This document shows, in pieces, positions 1 to 8,665 of a stretch of DNA of 64,000 bases. This DNA is from Saprospiraceae bacterium. GTDB lineage: Bacteria; Bacteroidota; Bacteroidia; Chitinophagales; Saprospiraceae. How positions within the stretch are numbered: position 1 is the stretch's first letter; each line of letters starts with the position of its first letter. The DNA lies in contig JAHBTW010000004.1 in NCBI GenBank assembly GCA_019638385.1, positions 124,001 to 188,000 on the forward strand, in the 5' to 3' direction. Position numbers and translations under genes: made by a program. Below the pieces are notes generated by a model that worked only from the letters and a program-made list of their open reading frames with translations, had not been told where the DNA came from and made no database searches.

Positions 1-816
<816 letters not shown>

Positions 817-862
817 CGGCGAGCGGGGCGTGAATTCGACGCTCGCTCAGCCCCAAAATCTG

Positions 863-870
863 TATCTTTG
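863..870 (+). promoter_or_regulatory. Bacteroidota-type -7 box before the MNT gene
   Basis: TATCTTTG fits the Bacteroidota housekeeping -7 consensus TAnnTTTG exactly. It ends 25 bases before the ATG at 896, giving a short leader. I see no clear TTTG -33 element at the expected distance. Confidence 0.5.
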
Positions 871-895
871 TAAAGTCATTCAAAATCCTTCGGAA

Positions 896-1198
896 ATGTA
901 CAAACCTCTCCAACAAAAATTACCATTTGTAAAAGACATGTTGAAACAGCATGGCGTTGTGGAAGCGTACCTTTTTGGAAGTGCTGCGAAAGGCGGTATG
1001 AAGCGTTCCAGCGACGTGGATTTTTTGGTTTATTTCGACCCAACGCTCAATTATGTCTCGTATGCTGACAACTATTTTGCATTGTTGGACGCCCTCCGAA
1101 ACCTCCTCAATAGAGACGTGGATATTATTGCTGCCGAGACGGTGAAGAATCCTTACTTCGCCCAAAGCATTGAGGAATCCAAAATCAAAATTCTCTGA
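896..1198 (+). CDS. MNT-domain nucleotidyltransferase, antitoxin of a MntA/HepT-type pair
   Basis: A 100-aa minimal nucleotidyltransferase. It has the GS-x-x-x-G signature (GSAAKGG, residues 28-34) followed by D40-x-D42 (DVDFLV), the metal-binding pair of the Pol-beta fold, and a second acidic strand DVDII near residue 80. In characterised MntA/HepT systems this enzyme modifies the HEPN RNase with AMP and so inactivates it. The ATG at 896 is chosen over the upstream in-frame GTG at 830 because it places the fold at the usual distance and follows a good -7 box. The stop overlaps the next start (TGATG at 1196-1200), typical for the pair. The partner gene is disrupted, so this may be an orphan antitoxin. 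Confidence 0.85.
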   Translation: MYKPLQQKLPFVKDMLKQHGVVEAYLFGSAAKGGMKRSSDVDFLVYFDPTLNYVSYADNYFALLDALRNLLNRDVDIIAAETVKNPYFAQSIEESKIKIL

Positions 1199-1544
1199 TG
1201 TCTCTCGAAGAAAAAAACTGCTGACGGACATCCTCACCTCCATCCTCGATATTGACATTCATTTGGGAGGCAAAAGAGATTTTTCCGAATACCTCCAAAA
1301 CAAAACTATGCGCCGGCGGTAGAGCGGGAGCTTGAAATTATTGGAGAAGCAATAGGCAAATTACTCAGAATAAACCCTGCCGTTTCTATCTCTTATGCGA
1401 GGCTCATCGTGGATTTACGCAACAAAGTTATTCATGCTTACGACTCCATCAACAACACCGTCATCTGGAAAATCGTGAATATTGACATTCCGATCCTTGA
1501 AAAAGAGGTGCGGACCTTGTTGAGTGAAGATGACGAACAATAAC
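1198..1544 (+). pseudogene. HEPN (DUF86/HepT-like) toxin gene, broken by two single-base frameshifts
   Basis: Begins at an ATG overlapping the antitoxin stop. The frame ends after eight codons, at a run of seven A (1211-1217). Adding one A restores a sensible reading (LLTDILTSILDI...) to about 1312, where a second missing base creates a stop (TAG). After that the third frame continues as AVERELEIIGEAIGKLL and reaches the toxin motif RNKVIHAY (R-x4-H-x-Y, the HEPN RNase site) and a natural stop at 1542-1544. Thus all parts of a roughly 115-aa HepT-like protein are present but in three frames. Either the toxin is inactivated, or two base deletions are sequencing errors. An intact pair of the same kind lies at 62872-63500. 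Confidence 0.8.
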
Positions 1545-1581
1545 TTTTCCTGCAAGCCGCATCAAAGAAACGATTACCGCC

Positions 1582-1938
1582 TCACTCCGGCATACTCAGC
1601 AATTTCCACTGTTTGAAAACTAAGATAAGGCTGTCGCTGAGCGGTTCTTTTTTGCTTTTGAAAGGCATAAATTCCTCATCTGTTTCAGGTAGTTGAATCC
1701 GGGTGAGGATGTCGTCAAAGTTGGTCTTTACGGCAGCGTAAGTGTCGAGGAATTTTTTCTTTCCCTGTTCCGGAAAATGGCAAGGCGTACAACGCGCCTG
1801 TATGACGGGCGCAATGTCTTTTGTGTAAGTAATGAGCGGCTCAGGAGCGGGGTTCGTTACCGCTACTTTTTTTGTGCCGGTGCAAAACTGCAATGCCCAG
1901 GCAAACAACAGCATAAACAGTACAAATTGAGTCTTCAT
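1582..1938 (-). CDS. Small exported protein with one CxxCH haem-binding motif (cytochrome-like)
   Basis: 118 aa. The N-terminus is a signal peptide with a possible lipobox around LQFCTG, so it is probably an outer-surface or periplasmic lipoprotein. The segment DIAPVIQARCTPCHFPEQGKKK carries a single CxxCH, and the pattern resembles the short cytochrome-like domains (Planctomycete-cytochrome-C-like) of Bacteroidota, which often have few other conserved residues. A Met-containing segment that could supply the distal ligand (EEFMPF) lies near residue 91. It starts 30 bp downstream of the stop of the DUF2911 gene on the same strand, so the two are probably co-transcribed. No substrate or partner can be named. 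Confidence 0.65.
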   Translation of the reverse strand: MKTQFVLFMLLFAWALQFCTGTKKVAVTNPAPEPLITYTKDIAPVIQARCTPCHFPEQGKKKFLDTYAAVKTNFDDILTRIQLPETDEEFMPFKSKKEPLSDSLILVFKQWKLLSMPE

Positions 1939-1968
1939 GTTTTTGATTTTTAATGGTGACTGAAAATA

Positions 1969-3159
1969 TTATCGGTTGGCAAACTGCACCCACAGGCGCG
2001 TATGTTCCCAATAGGCATTGAGCACGCCGCCGTCCGTTGCCGGCAGCACGGCGATGGTGAACGTTTCCATATACGTCGGTAGGCGCTCCACTTGCATGGG
2101 CACGCATAACGCGTCGGCAGCGGGGTCGTATTCCGTGCCCCAGATGCCCGTTTTTTTATTAAAACAAAGCTGCCAGTCCTGTTCGCTATTCGGCAGCGCG
2201 AAGAGCGTATAACGCCCGGCTTCCAACGGCTGCCCCGCGATGACGACCGGTTCGCTGAAACTGATCTCCGTGGCATTGTTGGCCCCGAAGCGCCAAAAAC
2301 GCCCCATCGGTACGATGCCGCCGAACACTTTGCGCCCGCGTGCGGAGGGTCGCCAGTAGTGGACGCTGATGTCTTGCGCGCCCTGTGTGAAATGAACGGT
2401 ATCGCGCCGGGAGAGCGCCGGCGCGGCGCCGATGCGAAATTGTTTTTGTGCAAAATGATCTTTCATGGCGGCTATGTCCACGCCATTGCGATAAACTACC
2501 GCAGTGAAATTGAGCGAAGACCCTAAGGCGTCAATGGAGAGCAGGCGATTTTTTTTGTCCAAATACAAAGTGATCTGCCCCATGAGACTGCTGCCCACGC
2601 GCACCGCGTTTTTGGCGGTTCTTTTCAGCACAAAATCCCGCCCGCCCAGTCCGGTGACGTGCCGGAACACTAAGGAATCGCCCACGCGGCGCGGCGCCCG
2701 GAAAGCGTAAAATGGAAAGAGTTGAAAAGCGGCGGCATCGGCGCTGTTGGTGATCATACATTGTCCGGCGAAACTGCGGTCGGTGGTTCTGCCCTCGCGT
2801 TGTATCAGGATTCGGGTAGAATCGGCGGTGGCTTCGAGCCGGGTTTCCTGCGCAAGCGACCATGCGCCGTCCTCGCCCAATGCCGAAACGGAGGAGGATA
2901 CGGCTTTCAGATTCCCGTTGGGGAACCATGCGCCGCGTCCTTCGGTGTATCGCAGCCCCTGCGGCAGAGAGAGGATTTGGGAATAAAAACTGTCGCCGCG
3001 CATTTCGTACTGGTGCACGAAGGTGGTATCGGCGCCGAGCGTAAAAACGATGGTACCGCTGTCGCGCAATTTGGCAGCTTTTTGGGCGAAGGCGCCACAG
3101 GCCGCTGCGAAAAAAATACAACACAACACGGTGTGTTTTGATAAAACCGGAAGAGCCAT
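1969..3159 (-). CDS. Secreted DUF2911 protein
   Basis: 396 aa with a clear signal peptide (residues about 5-25, cleaved after AFA). The N-terminal 250 residues are beta-rich and unrecognised. The C-terminal part, from about VHYWRPSARGRKVFGGIVPMG to the end, matches the DUF2911 pattern: phosphate/sugar-like YxRPSxxGRxIFG, GxxWRxGANxAT, and the GxYxLFxIP strand. DUF2911 proteins are common exported proteins of Bacteroidota with no established function. The gene is followed after 30 bp by the cytochrome-like gene. I place the start at the ATG whose complement is at 3157-3159, which directly gives the signal peptide. Confidence 0.85.
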   Translation of the reverse strand: MALPVLSKHTVLCCIFFAAACGAFAQKAAKLRDSGTIVFTLGADTTFVHQYEMRGDSFYSQILSLPQGLRYTEGRGAWFPNGNLKAVSSSVSALGEDGAWSLAQETRLEATADSTRILIQREGRTTDRSFAGQCMITNSADAAAFQLFPFYAFRAPRRVGDSLVFRHVTGLGGRDFVLKRTAKNAVRVGSSLMGQITLYLDKKNRLLSIDALGSSLNFTAVVYRNGVDIAAMKDHFAQKQFRIGAAPALSRRDTVHFTQGAQDISVHYWRPSARGRKVFGGIVPMGRFWRFGANNATEISFSEPVVIAGQPLEAGRYTLFALPNSEQDWQLCFNKKTGIWGTEYDPAADALCVPMQVERLPTYMETFTIAVLPATDGGVLNAYWEHTRLWVQFANR

Positions 3160-3177
3160 GGCGGGTGATTTTTTGTG

Positions 3178-3185
3178 TAAAGATA
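3178..3185 (-). promoter_or_regulatory. Possible -7 box before the DUF2911 gene
   Basis: On the minus strand the sequence reads TATCTTTA, one base off TAnnTTTG, 18 bases upstream of the start codon. No convincing -33 element is visible. Confidence 0.3.
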
Positions 3186-3203
3186 CAAAAGAATCTCCCG
3201 CCT

Positions 3204-3346
3204 AAGAACGCCAAAATGCTAAGCCCCACAATATATCACGCAAAGCCGCTAAGCCGCAAAGACAAAACGCCTCTGCACCGCTGGGAGCAAAAAAATATCA
3301 CGCATAGCACACTTTGCGCCTTTGCAAGCAAAAACCTCTGCGCCCC
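3204..3346. repeat. Intergenic CAAAG/CTAAG word repeat
   Basis: Non-coding stretch built from repeated words such as CGCAAAGCCGCTAAGCCGC, ACGCCAAAATGCTAAG, and, in the opposite sense, CTTTGCGCCTTTGC. Such word-like intergenic repeats recur in Bacteroidota genomes. No gene is seen here. Confidence 0.5.
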
Positions 3347-3347
3347 G

Positions 3348-3490
3348 TTACTCGGGCACATTGAAGATAAACCCTACCCGGATTTCGATGCTGATGCGCG
3401 GGTCGTTTTGCAACAACTTGTGCAGCATGGAAATGAACACGTCGAAAGGCTTGGTGATGTAGTCCTCGGCTCCGAGGTCGAATGCCTTCA
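3348..3490 (-). pseudogene. C-terminal remnant of a response-regulator receiver domain
   Basis: Reading the minus strand from 3487 gives about 46 codons, KAFDLGAEDYITKPF then DVFISMLHKLL and a stop (TAA, complement at 3348-3350). GAEDYITKPF is the alpha4-beta5 end of a receiver domain, including the conserved Lys-Pro. Nothing upstream in this frame continues it: a stop lies two codons before. The fragment abuts the 3' end of the glycosyltransferase gene to within a few bases, so a deletion or rearrangement probably removed the rest. Confidence 0.75.
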
Positions 3491-5053
3491 ATCAATCGCC
3501 TCCTCGTTTCTCACCATGCGGATGGCTGCACCGATGCGCTCGAAAAACGCCGGGGTTGGGTTTTCGCAACGGTAAATTTGATCGCCGTGCTGACGCGACA
3601 GGGGCATGTCCAATTCCCAGACCTTTTCAATTTTTTCAAAAAAACCGGGCATGTCGTCGCCCAATTCGTCATTGACGTATAAGAGTGTGTTGACATTGGC
3701 CGGCAGTGAATCGGGCAGCCAGTAGCGGTAGTTGTCGCTGAAACACCATACCCGGGGCATGCCGTATTGTTTGCCCAAATGCTCGATGGCGCTCGCCTGC
3801 CCGTAAGATTCGGCATAGATGGCGGCAGTGGATCGGTCGGGCAGGCTTTGCCAGGTATTGCCGACCGCTTCTGCCAGTTCTTCCCAGCCGAGCATGTCTG
3901 CAAAATCCTGAGGCAGCATGTAGTAGTTGCCGTCTTCCCACCGCAGAATACCTTGCAGGCCGGGCATCCGGGTGAGTTTTTTTGCAAAAACCGCCTCCTT
4001 TTCAGGTCCGAATAGCGGCAAGGCTACCGGAATGACGATCAAGGCCGTTAAGGCCATAAAAGCCGGCGCGGCGATTCGCACCCACCTGTTTCGCTGATCG
4101 CTGATGCGCTCCAAAAATACCGCCCCGGCCGCCAGCAGCACCGGATACGCTCCCAGCGAATAGTAACTTTTGGCACTGAAAAGCAAAAGGACAGCAAGCA
4201 CGGTCAGGTACATCCATCCGAAGATGCGCCAGCGCGCCGCTTCTTTTCGGAACAGCAAGAAATAAAGCCCGCAAAGCCACACTGGCAGCGCAGGTAGAAA
4301 AAACATCAACTGATCGGCGAAGAAACCGCCGGGCGTCACATTCGCAAACTGTGTGGCGGCCAAAGCACCTATATGCCGGAACACCGGAAACTCATGTTGC
4401 GCCTGCCACACGATATTGGGCAAAAAAAACAGCAAGGCAATCCCCGTTGCGATGTAAAAATGTTTTTGCGAGAAAATGCGTCGTTGCACAGTGAACAATA
4501 AGCCCGGCAGCATCGCAAACAGTAATATCAGCACCGAATATTTATTCAACAAACCCAAACCTGCCGCCGCTCCGAACCACAACAACCACGACGGTTGCGC
4601 TGTGTTGATGTATTTCAGAAAAAGCCAACAAAGCAGCGTCCAGTAAAAAATATCGAACACCACTGGCTGGAACAACATGGAGGGCCGCAAAAACGCCCCA
4701 CAGGAGAGGCCCGCCAAGCCCACAATGAGCATGGCAAATTTGCCGTTGAAAGCGGTTTTATCCCCCAGCATCTCTTTGGCTATCAGCCCGGTGAACAGTA
4801 CAGTACCCGCACCGAACAGGGTGGAAATGAGCCGTATGGCCCATACAGAACCGCCCAGTACCCGATCGCCGAACCAGGCCCAGAAACTAATGCCCGGCGG
4901 TACAGATGCGTAGCCCCAGTCTAAATTCCGACCAAGCGCTATATACAGCAGTTCGTCCCGGTGGAACGACCATTGGCCGTTGAGGCAAAAATGGAGTAGG
5001 AGCTTGGCCGCGAGCAGCGCAGCGAGGAGATGGATCCAGGTCATTTTTTTCAT
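3488..5053 (-). CDS. Polytopic membrane glycosyltransferase, family 39/ArnT-like (PMT_2)
   Basis: 521 aa. Many hydrophobic segments span the first 330 residues, followed by a soluble C-terminal domain of about 190 residues. The first extracytoplasmic loop holds FHRDELLYIALGRNLDWGY then VPPG, matching the acidic Asp-Glu of the polyprenol-phosphate-sugar-dependent glycosyltransferases (dolichyl-phosphate-mannose mannosyltransferase/ArnT class). The family transfers sugars from a lipid carrier on the outer face of the inner membrane; the acceptor here is unknown. It stands alone between a promoter-like sequence (GAAATGTA complement at 5076-5083) and the receiver-domain remnant. Its own stop (TGA at 3488-3490) overlaps that remnant. 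Confidence 0.85.
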   Translation of the reverse strand: MKKMTWIHLLAALLAAKLLLHFCLNGQWSFHRDELLYIALGRNLDWGYASVPPGISFWAWFGDRVLGGSVWAIRLISTLFGAGTVLFTGLIAKEMLGDKTAFNGKFAMLIVGLAGLSCGAFLRPSMLFQPVVFDIFYWTLLCWLFLKYINTAQPSWLLWFGAAAGLGLLNKYSVLILLFAMLPGLLFTVQRRIFSQKHFYIATGIALLFFLPNIVWQAQHEFPVFRHIGALAATQFANVTPGGFFADQLMFFLPALPVWLCGLYFLLFRKEAARWRIFGWMYLTVLAVLLLFSAKSYYSLGAYPVLLAAGAVFLERISDQRNRWVRIAAPAFMALTALIVIPVALPLFGPEKEAVFAKKLTRMPGLQGILRWEDGNYYMLPQDFADMLGWEELAEAVGNTWQSLPDRSTAAIYAESYGQASAIEHLGKQYGMPRVWCFSDNYRYWLPDSLPANVNTLLYVNDELGDDMPGFFEKIEKVWELDMPLSRQHGDQIYRCENPTPAFFERIGAAIRMVRNEEAID

Positions 5054-5075
5054 ATGATAACAGGCTTTGGATTGC

Positions 5076-5083
5076 GAAATGTA
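5076..5083 (-). promoter_or_regulatory. Possible -7 box before the glycosyltransferase
   Basis: Minus-strand TACATTTC, one base off TAnnTTTG, lies 22 bases before the ATG at 5053. No good -33 element. Confidence 0.3.
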
Positions 5084-5140
5084 CGAAAAAGATGCTCCGG
5101 CAATTGGTTGACCCCTACTTCTTCCGCCAGGCCACTGATA

Positions 5141-6001
5141 TCAATCCCCTTTCAAATACGGCAGCACATCTATTACCTCGAAATAGGGAGAATCCTGCGC
5201 GATGCGCTGAAAAAGCGGCACATGTCCCTGCCCGTAAATGATGAGCACGCGATCCTCAGGCGTGCAGCCTATCTGGTGCAGGTTGCTCATTATACGCAGG
5301 TTGCGGTGGTACCAATCTGCCACCAAGTCGGCGCCGGCATAATTTTCGCCGTGTACGGTAGGCAAAAAGACCCGGAGGTAGAGTTGGTAGTTCAAATCAA
5401 TAAATTCCTGGCGATTCATCTGGTACAGCATATCCGTAACCGTGCCTTCGCTAAGCCATTTGCCCATCAGGGCCATTATCTCAGGCCCCATTTGCTGCAT
5501 TTGGCCCATCCGGGGGCCGTGTTTGGCGGGGTCGGCTTCTACGACCTTTTGCAGGGCGGCCATATTGAAATTACCCTTTACATCAATGGGATATATCTCG
5601 GCATGGCCGAGCATTTTTGCCAGGCGGAAGCCGATTTGTTCCGTCTCATTCTTACTAAGCTCGTGTTTCCCCGCTAAATAATTTTGGTAGCGCGCCCGGG
5701 TGAGGCTGTCGCCGAAAGGGGCCTCCACGGCGATTTTGGTGGGCTTGAACGCCGCCAGCCGGTTGACCAAGTTTTGTATTTCGGCCTGTCGTTTCGGGGC
5801 GAGTACGTCGTCCGACTGCAGGTTGAAGTGATCCAGGCCCGGATTGGCCATGTGGTAGGTGCCTAGGAACATAAGCGGGATGGTCGGTTCTTTCCACAGG
5901 AACGGATCCATGTCGGAAGCGGCGGGCGCAGACTGCGCCCATGCCATTTGCGGCGCCAATAGAGCAAATGCGACGAGGCATTGAGAAAGGATTTTTTTCA
6001 T
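5141..6001 (-). CDS. Exported DUF5694-like protein
   Basis: About 286 aa when started at the ATG with complement 5999-6001; this start gives a standard signal peptide (MKKILSQCLVAFALL, cleavage after AWA). Starting at the ORF limit (6076) would put a charged 25-residue leader before it. Recognisable pieces are MFLGTYHMANPGLD, TKIAVEAPFGD, MLGHAEIYPIDV, and a C-terminal LIIYGQGHVPLFQRI; a histidine-rich start and a GHxxxL end are typical of the DUF5694 and TraB/ChaN-like group. These may be metal-dependent hydrolases, but function is not established. It is a single gene, 75 bp downstream of the last permease stop. Confidence 0.7.
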   Translation of the reverse strand: MKKILSQCLVAFALLAPQMAWAQSAPAASDMDPFLWKEPTIPLMFLGTYHMANPGLDHFNLQSDDVLAPKRQAEIQNLVNRLAAFKPTKIAVEAPFGDSLTRARYQNYLAGKHELSKNETEQIGFRLAKMLGHAEIYPIDVKGNFNMAALQKVVEADPAKHGPRMGQMQQMGPEIMALMGKWLSEGTVTDMLYQMNRQEFIDLNYQLYLRVFLPTVHGENYAGADLVADWYHRNLRIMSNLHQIGCTPEDRVLIIYGQGHVPLFQRIAQDSPYFEVIDVLPYLKGD

Positions 6002-6029
6002 CGTTTCAGGTTTTTGTTTGGGAATAGGA

Positions 6030-6037
6030 CAAAAGTA
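6030..6037 (-). promoter_or_regulatory. Bacteroidota -7 box before the DUF5694 gene
   Basis: Minus-strand TACTTTTG fits TAnnTTTG exactly, 28 bases before the start codon chosen above, and supports that start. Confidence 0.45.
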
Positions 6038-6076
6038 CGGTTCTTTTAGCTTCGAGCAGACTCGTAGCTCCTTCAA

Positions 6077-8509
6077 TCACTCACTCCGCAGCGATTCCAC
6101 CGGATTGGCCAGCGCCGCTCTTACGCTTTGAAAACTCACGGTGAGACCGGCTACAACAATGGCCACCGCGCCCGCCAGCGCAAACATCCACCACTCCAAC
6201 TCGATGCGATAGGCAAAGCCCGCCAGCCATTTTTGCATGAAATACCAGGCCACCGGCGCCGCGATGACGAAAGCGATGAGTACCAATTTTAAAAAGTCTT
6301 TGGCCAGTAATCCCGTGATGTTTGCCGCGCCGGCGCCCAGCGCTTTTCGGATGCCGATTTCTTTGGTGCGGCGGTTGGCGGCAAAGGCTGCGAGACCGAA
6401 TAATCCGAGACAGGCCACCAACACTGTCAGCCCGGCAAAGATGCCGAAGATGCGCGCGAACTGCTGCTCCAACCGGTATTGCTGCGCAAACTGCTCATCG
6501 AGAAAAACATACTCGAAAGGGCTTTCGGGGAATAGTTTCCCCCAGGATTGCTCTAATGCGGCGAGGGTCGGGGCCACATTACCCGGCGCTGTTTTCAGGG
6601 ACAGATAACCCCAGGTCATAGCCGGACTGTGATAGTACAGCGTGGGCCGCGGGCCGGTTTTCAGGCTTTCAATGTGGAAATCGGCCACCACGCCCGTCAC
6701 GGTGATGCGTTGTTCGGGGCGGTCTCTGAACGCTACGGCTTTGCCCAGCGCTTCCTCCGGGCTGCCGAAGCCGAACATGCGCAAGGCAGATTCATTGAGC
6801 GCCACGGCATCGCGACGCATGACGCCATCCGTCGCAGGCGGCAGCTCGCCCGCCAACAGCTTGATCCCGAAGGTGTTGAAAAACTGGTCGTCCACCTGCC
6901 AGAAATACACCGTGGTTTGAGCGGCCAGCTCGGGTTTGTCCACCCAAAACATGCCGCCGTTGGTACCGCCGATGGTGGCAATGCCCAGCCCCGGCGTCAC
7001 CGAAGATGCGGCAACGGATTGGATGCCGCTCAACTGCCCTGCCTGCGTTTTGAACGCCTGCCAGCTATGGCGCATGGTCGTATCTGCCGCCCAGTCCACT
7101 GCGGGCGTTTTGAGCGTTACGATCTGATCAAGAGAAAGGCCCAACTCATGTTTGTTCAAAAACCGGACTTGCTCCCCTGTTGCGATGACGCCTACCAAAA
7201 GCCCGGTGGAACAGGCAAATTGCAACACAACGAGGCCCTTGCGCAGCGTCAGCCCACGCGGGGTTTTTACAAAACTGCCCTTGAGCACTTCCGTTGGGCG
7301 AAAGCCCGACATGAAAAAAGCCGGATAGGTACAGGCCGCCGCAATGCCGAACAGATACAGCACTGCGGTAGCCGACCAAAATCGGGCATCCCAGCCATGC
7401 ACGGCGGAGATCGGTTTGCCGGTAAGGGTTTCAAACCAGGGCATGGCCAGCTGCACCAAAAACAGGCACAACACCAATGCCGCCCCATTGAGCAGGGCGC
7501 CTTCCAATAAAAACTGTCCGATTAATTGCCTTTTGCCGGCGCCCAATGCTTTGCGCATGCCCACTTCTTTGGCACGGCTGAGCGAGCCGGCCGTGGCGAG
7601 ATTCATATAGTTGATTAAAGCTATACCGAGTACGGCGATCGCAATGAGGAGCAGAAAATAAACGGTGCGCGCGCTGCCGTTGGGTTCTATTTCATAGGTC
7701 AGATTGGAGTGCAAATGAATGTCGGTAAAGGGTTGCATGAGCAGCCGGATGCCCTGCTCCGTGAGATGTTGTTCGGAGTAGAAGTCCAATTGCCGCTGCA
7801 CTTTTTCGGGGTCGGCGCCGGGAACGAGCTGAAAATAGGTGTATTCCCAATAGTTGTACCATCCTTCCTCCTGGCCTTTGGCAATGCGGGTGGCGTAGCT
7901 CATCAGGGCCTGATATTTGAGGTGCGTATTGGGCGGCGGGTCGGCGGTGACGCCCGTCACGGTGTATTGACCGGAGAAGTGACCGCCGGGTATGCGCAGC
8001 CCTTTGCCCAAAGGGTTTTCCTCGCCGAAAATGCGCCTGGCGGCAGATTCGGCCAGCACAATAGAATACGGTTCGAGCAGAGCGGCATCGGAGTTGCCGG
8101 CCAAAAACCGCTGCGGAAACATGCGCAAAAACCCCGGGTCGGCCATCCAGAATCCCGAAAAATGGAGCGGCTCATTGTTGTGAAAAACGGTCGCTTCTCC
8201 ATCGCCGTGATTGAACAGCCGGGTGAATTCCAACACCTCCGGCAAGTCGGCTTTTAGGGCCGGGCCGAGGGCGGGGTGCGTATTGGCATCCCCCGTAACG
8301 GGGCCTTTGTCGGGCAGGGTTTCATTAAATGCCCGCCAGATGTTCGCGGCATGCGGGCTTTGCCGGTCGTAGCTCATTTCATAACGCACATACTGCAAAA
8401 TGAGCAGGCATGCCGCCATGCCTGTTGCCAATCCGGCGATGTTGACGGCGGCAAACAGCCGGTGCTTGTTCAGCACCCGCAAGGTCATAGTGAGGTGTGT
8501 TAGTAGCAT
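6077..8509 (-). CDS. FtsX/MacB-type ABC transporter permease 1 (distal end of array)
   Basis: 810 aa. First membrane helix near residues 18-40, then a periplasmic MacB-like core, a three-helix FtsX domain beginning about 286 (containing ALINYMNLATA and AKEVGMRKALGAGKRQLIGQFL), a second N-terminal-type helix and periplasmic domain, and a C-terminal FtsX domain. The last domain has NRRTKEIGIRKALGAGAANITGLLAKDF, where most paralogues read VLGASVAG, so this copy is slightly diverged. It ends in LANPVESLRSE. In this family the permease couples cytoplasmic ATPase movement to a periplasmic domain without moving substrate through itself. It is the last gene of the array in the direction of transcription. 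Confidence 0.93.
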   Translation of the reverse strand: MLLTHLTMTLRVLNKHRLFAAVNIAGLATGMAACLLILQYVRYEMSYDRQSPHAANIWRAFNETLPDKGPVTGDANTHPALGPALKADLPEVLEFTRLFNHGDGEATVFHNNEPLHFSGFWMADPGFLRMFPQRFLAGNSDAALLEPYSIVLAESAARRIFGEENPLGKGLRIPGGHFSGQYTVTGVTADPPPNTHLKYQALMSYATRIAKGQEEGWYNYWEYTYFQLVPGADPEKVQRQLDFYSEQHLTEQGIRLLMQPFTDIHLHSNLTYEIEPNGSARTVYFLLLIAIAVLGIALINYMNLATAGSLSRAKEVGMRKALGAGKRQLIGQFLLEGALLNGAALVLCLFLVQLAMPWFETLTGKPISAVHGWDARFWSATAVLYLFGIAAACTYPAFFMSGFRPTEVLKGSFVKTPRGLTLRKGLVVLQFACSTGLLVGVIATGEQVRFLNKHELGLSLDQIVTLKTPAVDWAADTTMRHSWQAFKTQAGQLSGIQSVAASSVTPGLGIATIGGTNGGMFWVDKPELAAQTTVYFWQVDDQFFNTFGIKLLAGELPPATDGVMRRDAVALNESALRMFGFGSPEEALGKAVAFRDRPEQRITVTGVVADFHIESLKTGPRPTLYYHSPAMTWGYLSLKTAPGNVAPTLAALEQSWGKLFPESPFEYVFLDEQFAQQYRLEQQFARIFGIFAGLTVLVACLGLFGLAAFAANRRTKEIGIRKALGAGAANITGLLAKDFLKLVLIAFVIAAPVAWYFMQKWLAGFAYRIELEWWMFALAGAVAIVVAGLTVSFQSVRAALANPVESLRSE

Positions 8510-8513
8510 GTTG

Positions 8514-8665
8514 TTCTTTTTAGCTTCGAGCTTCGAGTTTTGAGCTTCGAGTTGCTTGCAATTCGCGGCTCGCGTCAGGCGGTCACTTCAAGGTGACCTC
8601 CTGACTTTACAGGACGCCTGACCTTGCAGGGTAAGTTAGGAGGTCACCTGAAGTGACCGCCTAAC
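8514..8665. repeat. Spacer between permeases 1 and 2: AGCTTCGAG words and GTCAC palindromes
   Basis: Starts with repeated AGCTTCGAG/TTTTGAGCTTCGAG words (8521-8570). It continues with an imperfect palindrome GTCAGGCGGTCACTT...AGGTGACCTCCTGAC (8574-8605) and a strong one, GTTAGGAGGTCAC...GTGACCGCCTAAC, at 8635-8665, ending directly at the stop codon of permease 2. No gene. The hairpin may end or stabilise the upstream transcript. Confidence 0.8.

Noticed and set aside
830..895. Upstream GTG start for the MNT gene
   Set aside because: It would include the -7 box as coding sequence and add 22 residues without family support.
3138..3575. 145-aa plus-strand ORF over the repeat and receiver fragment
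   Set aside because: Translation of word repeats; the opposite strand explains the region better.
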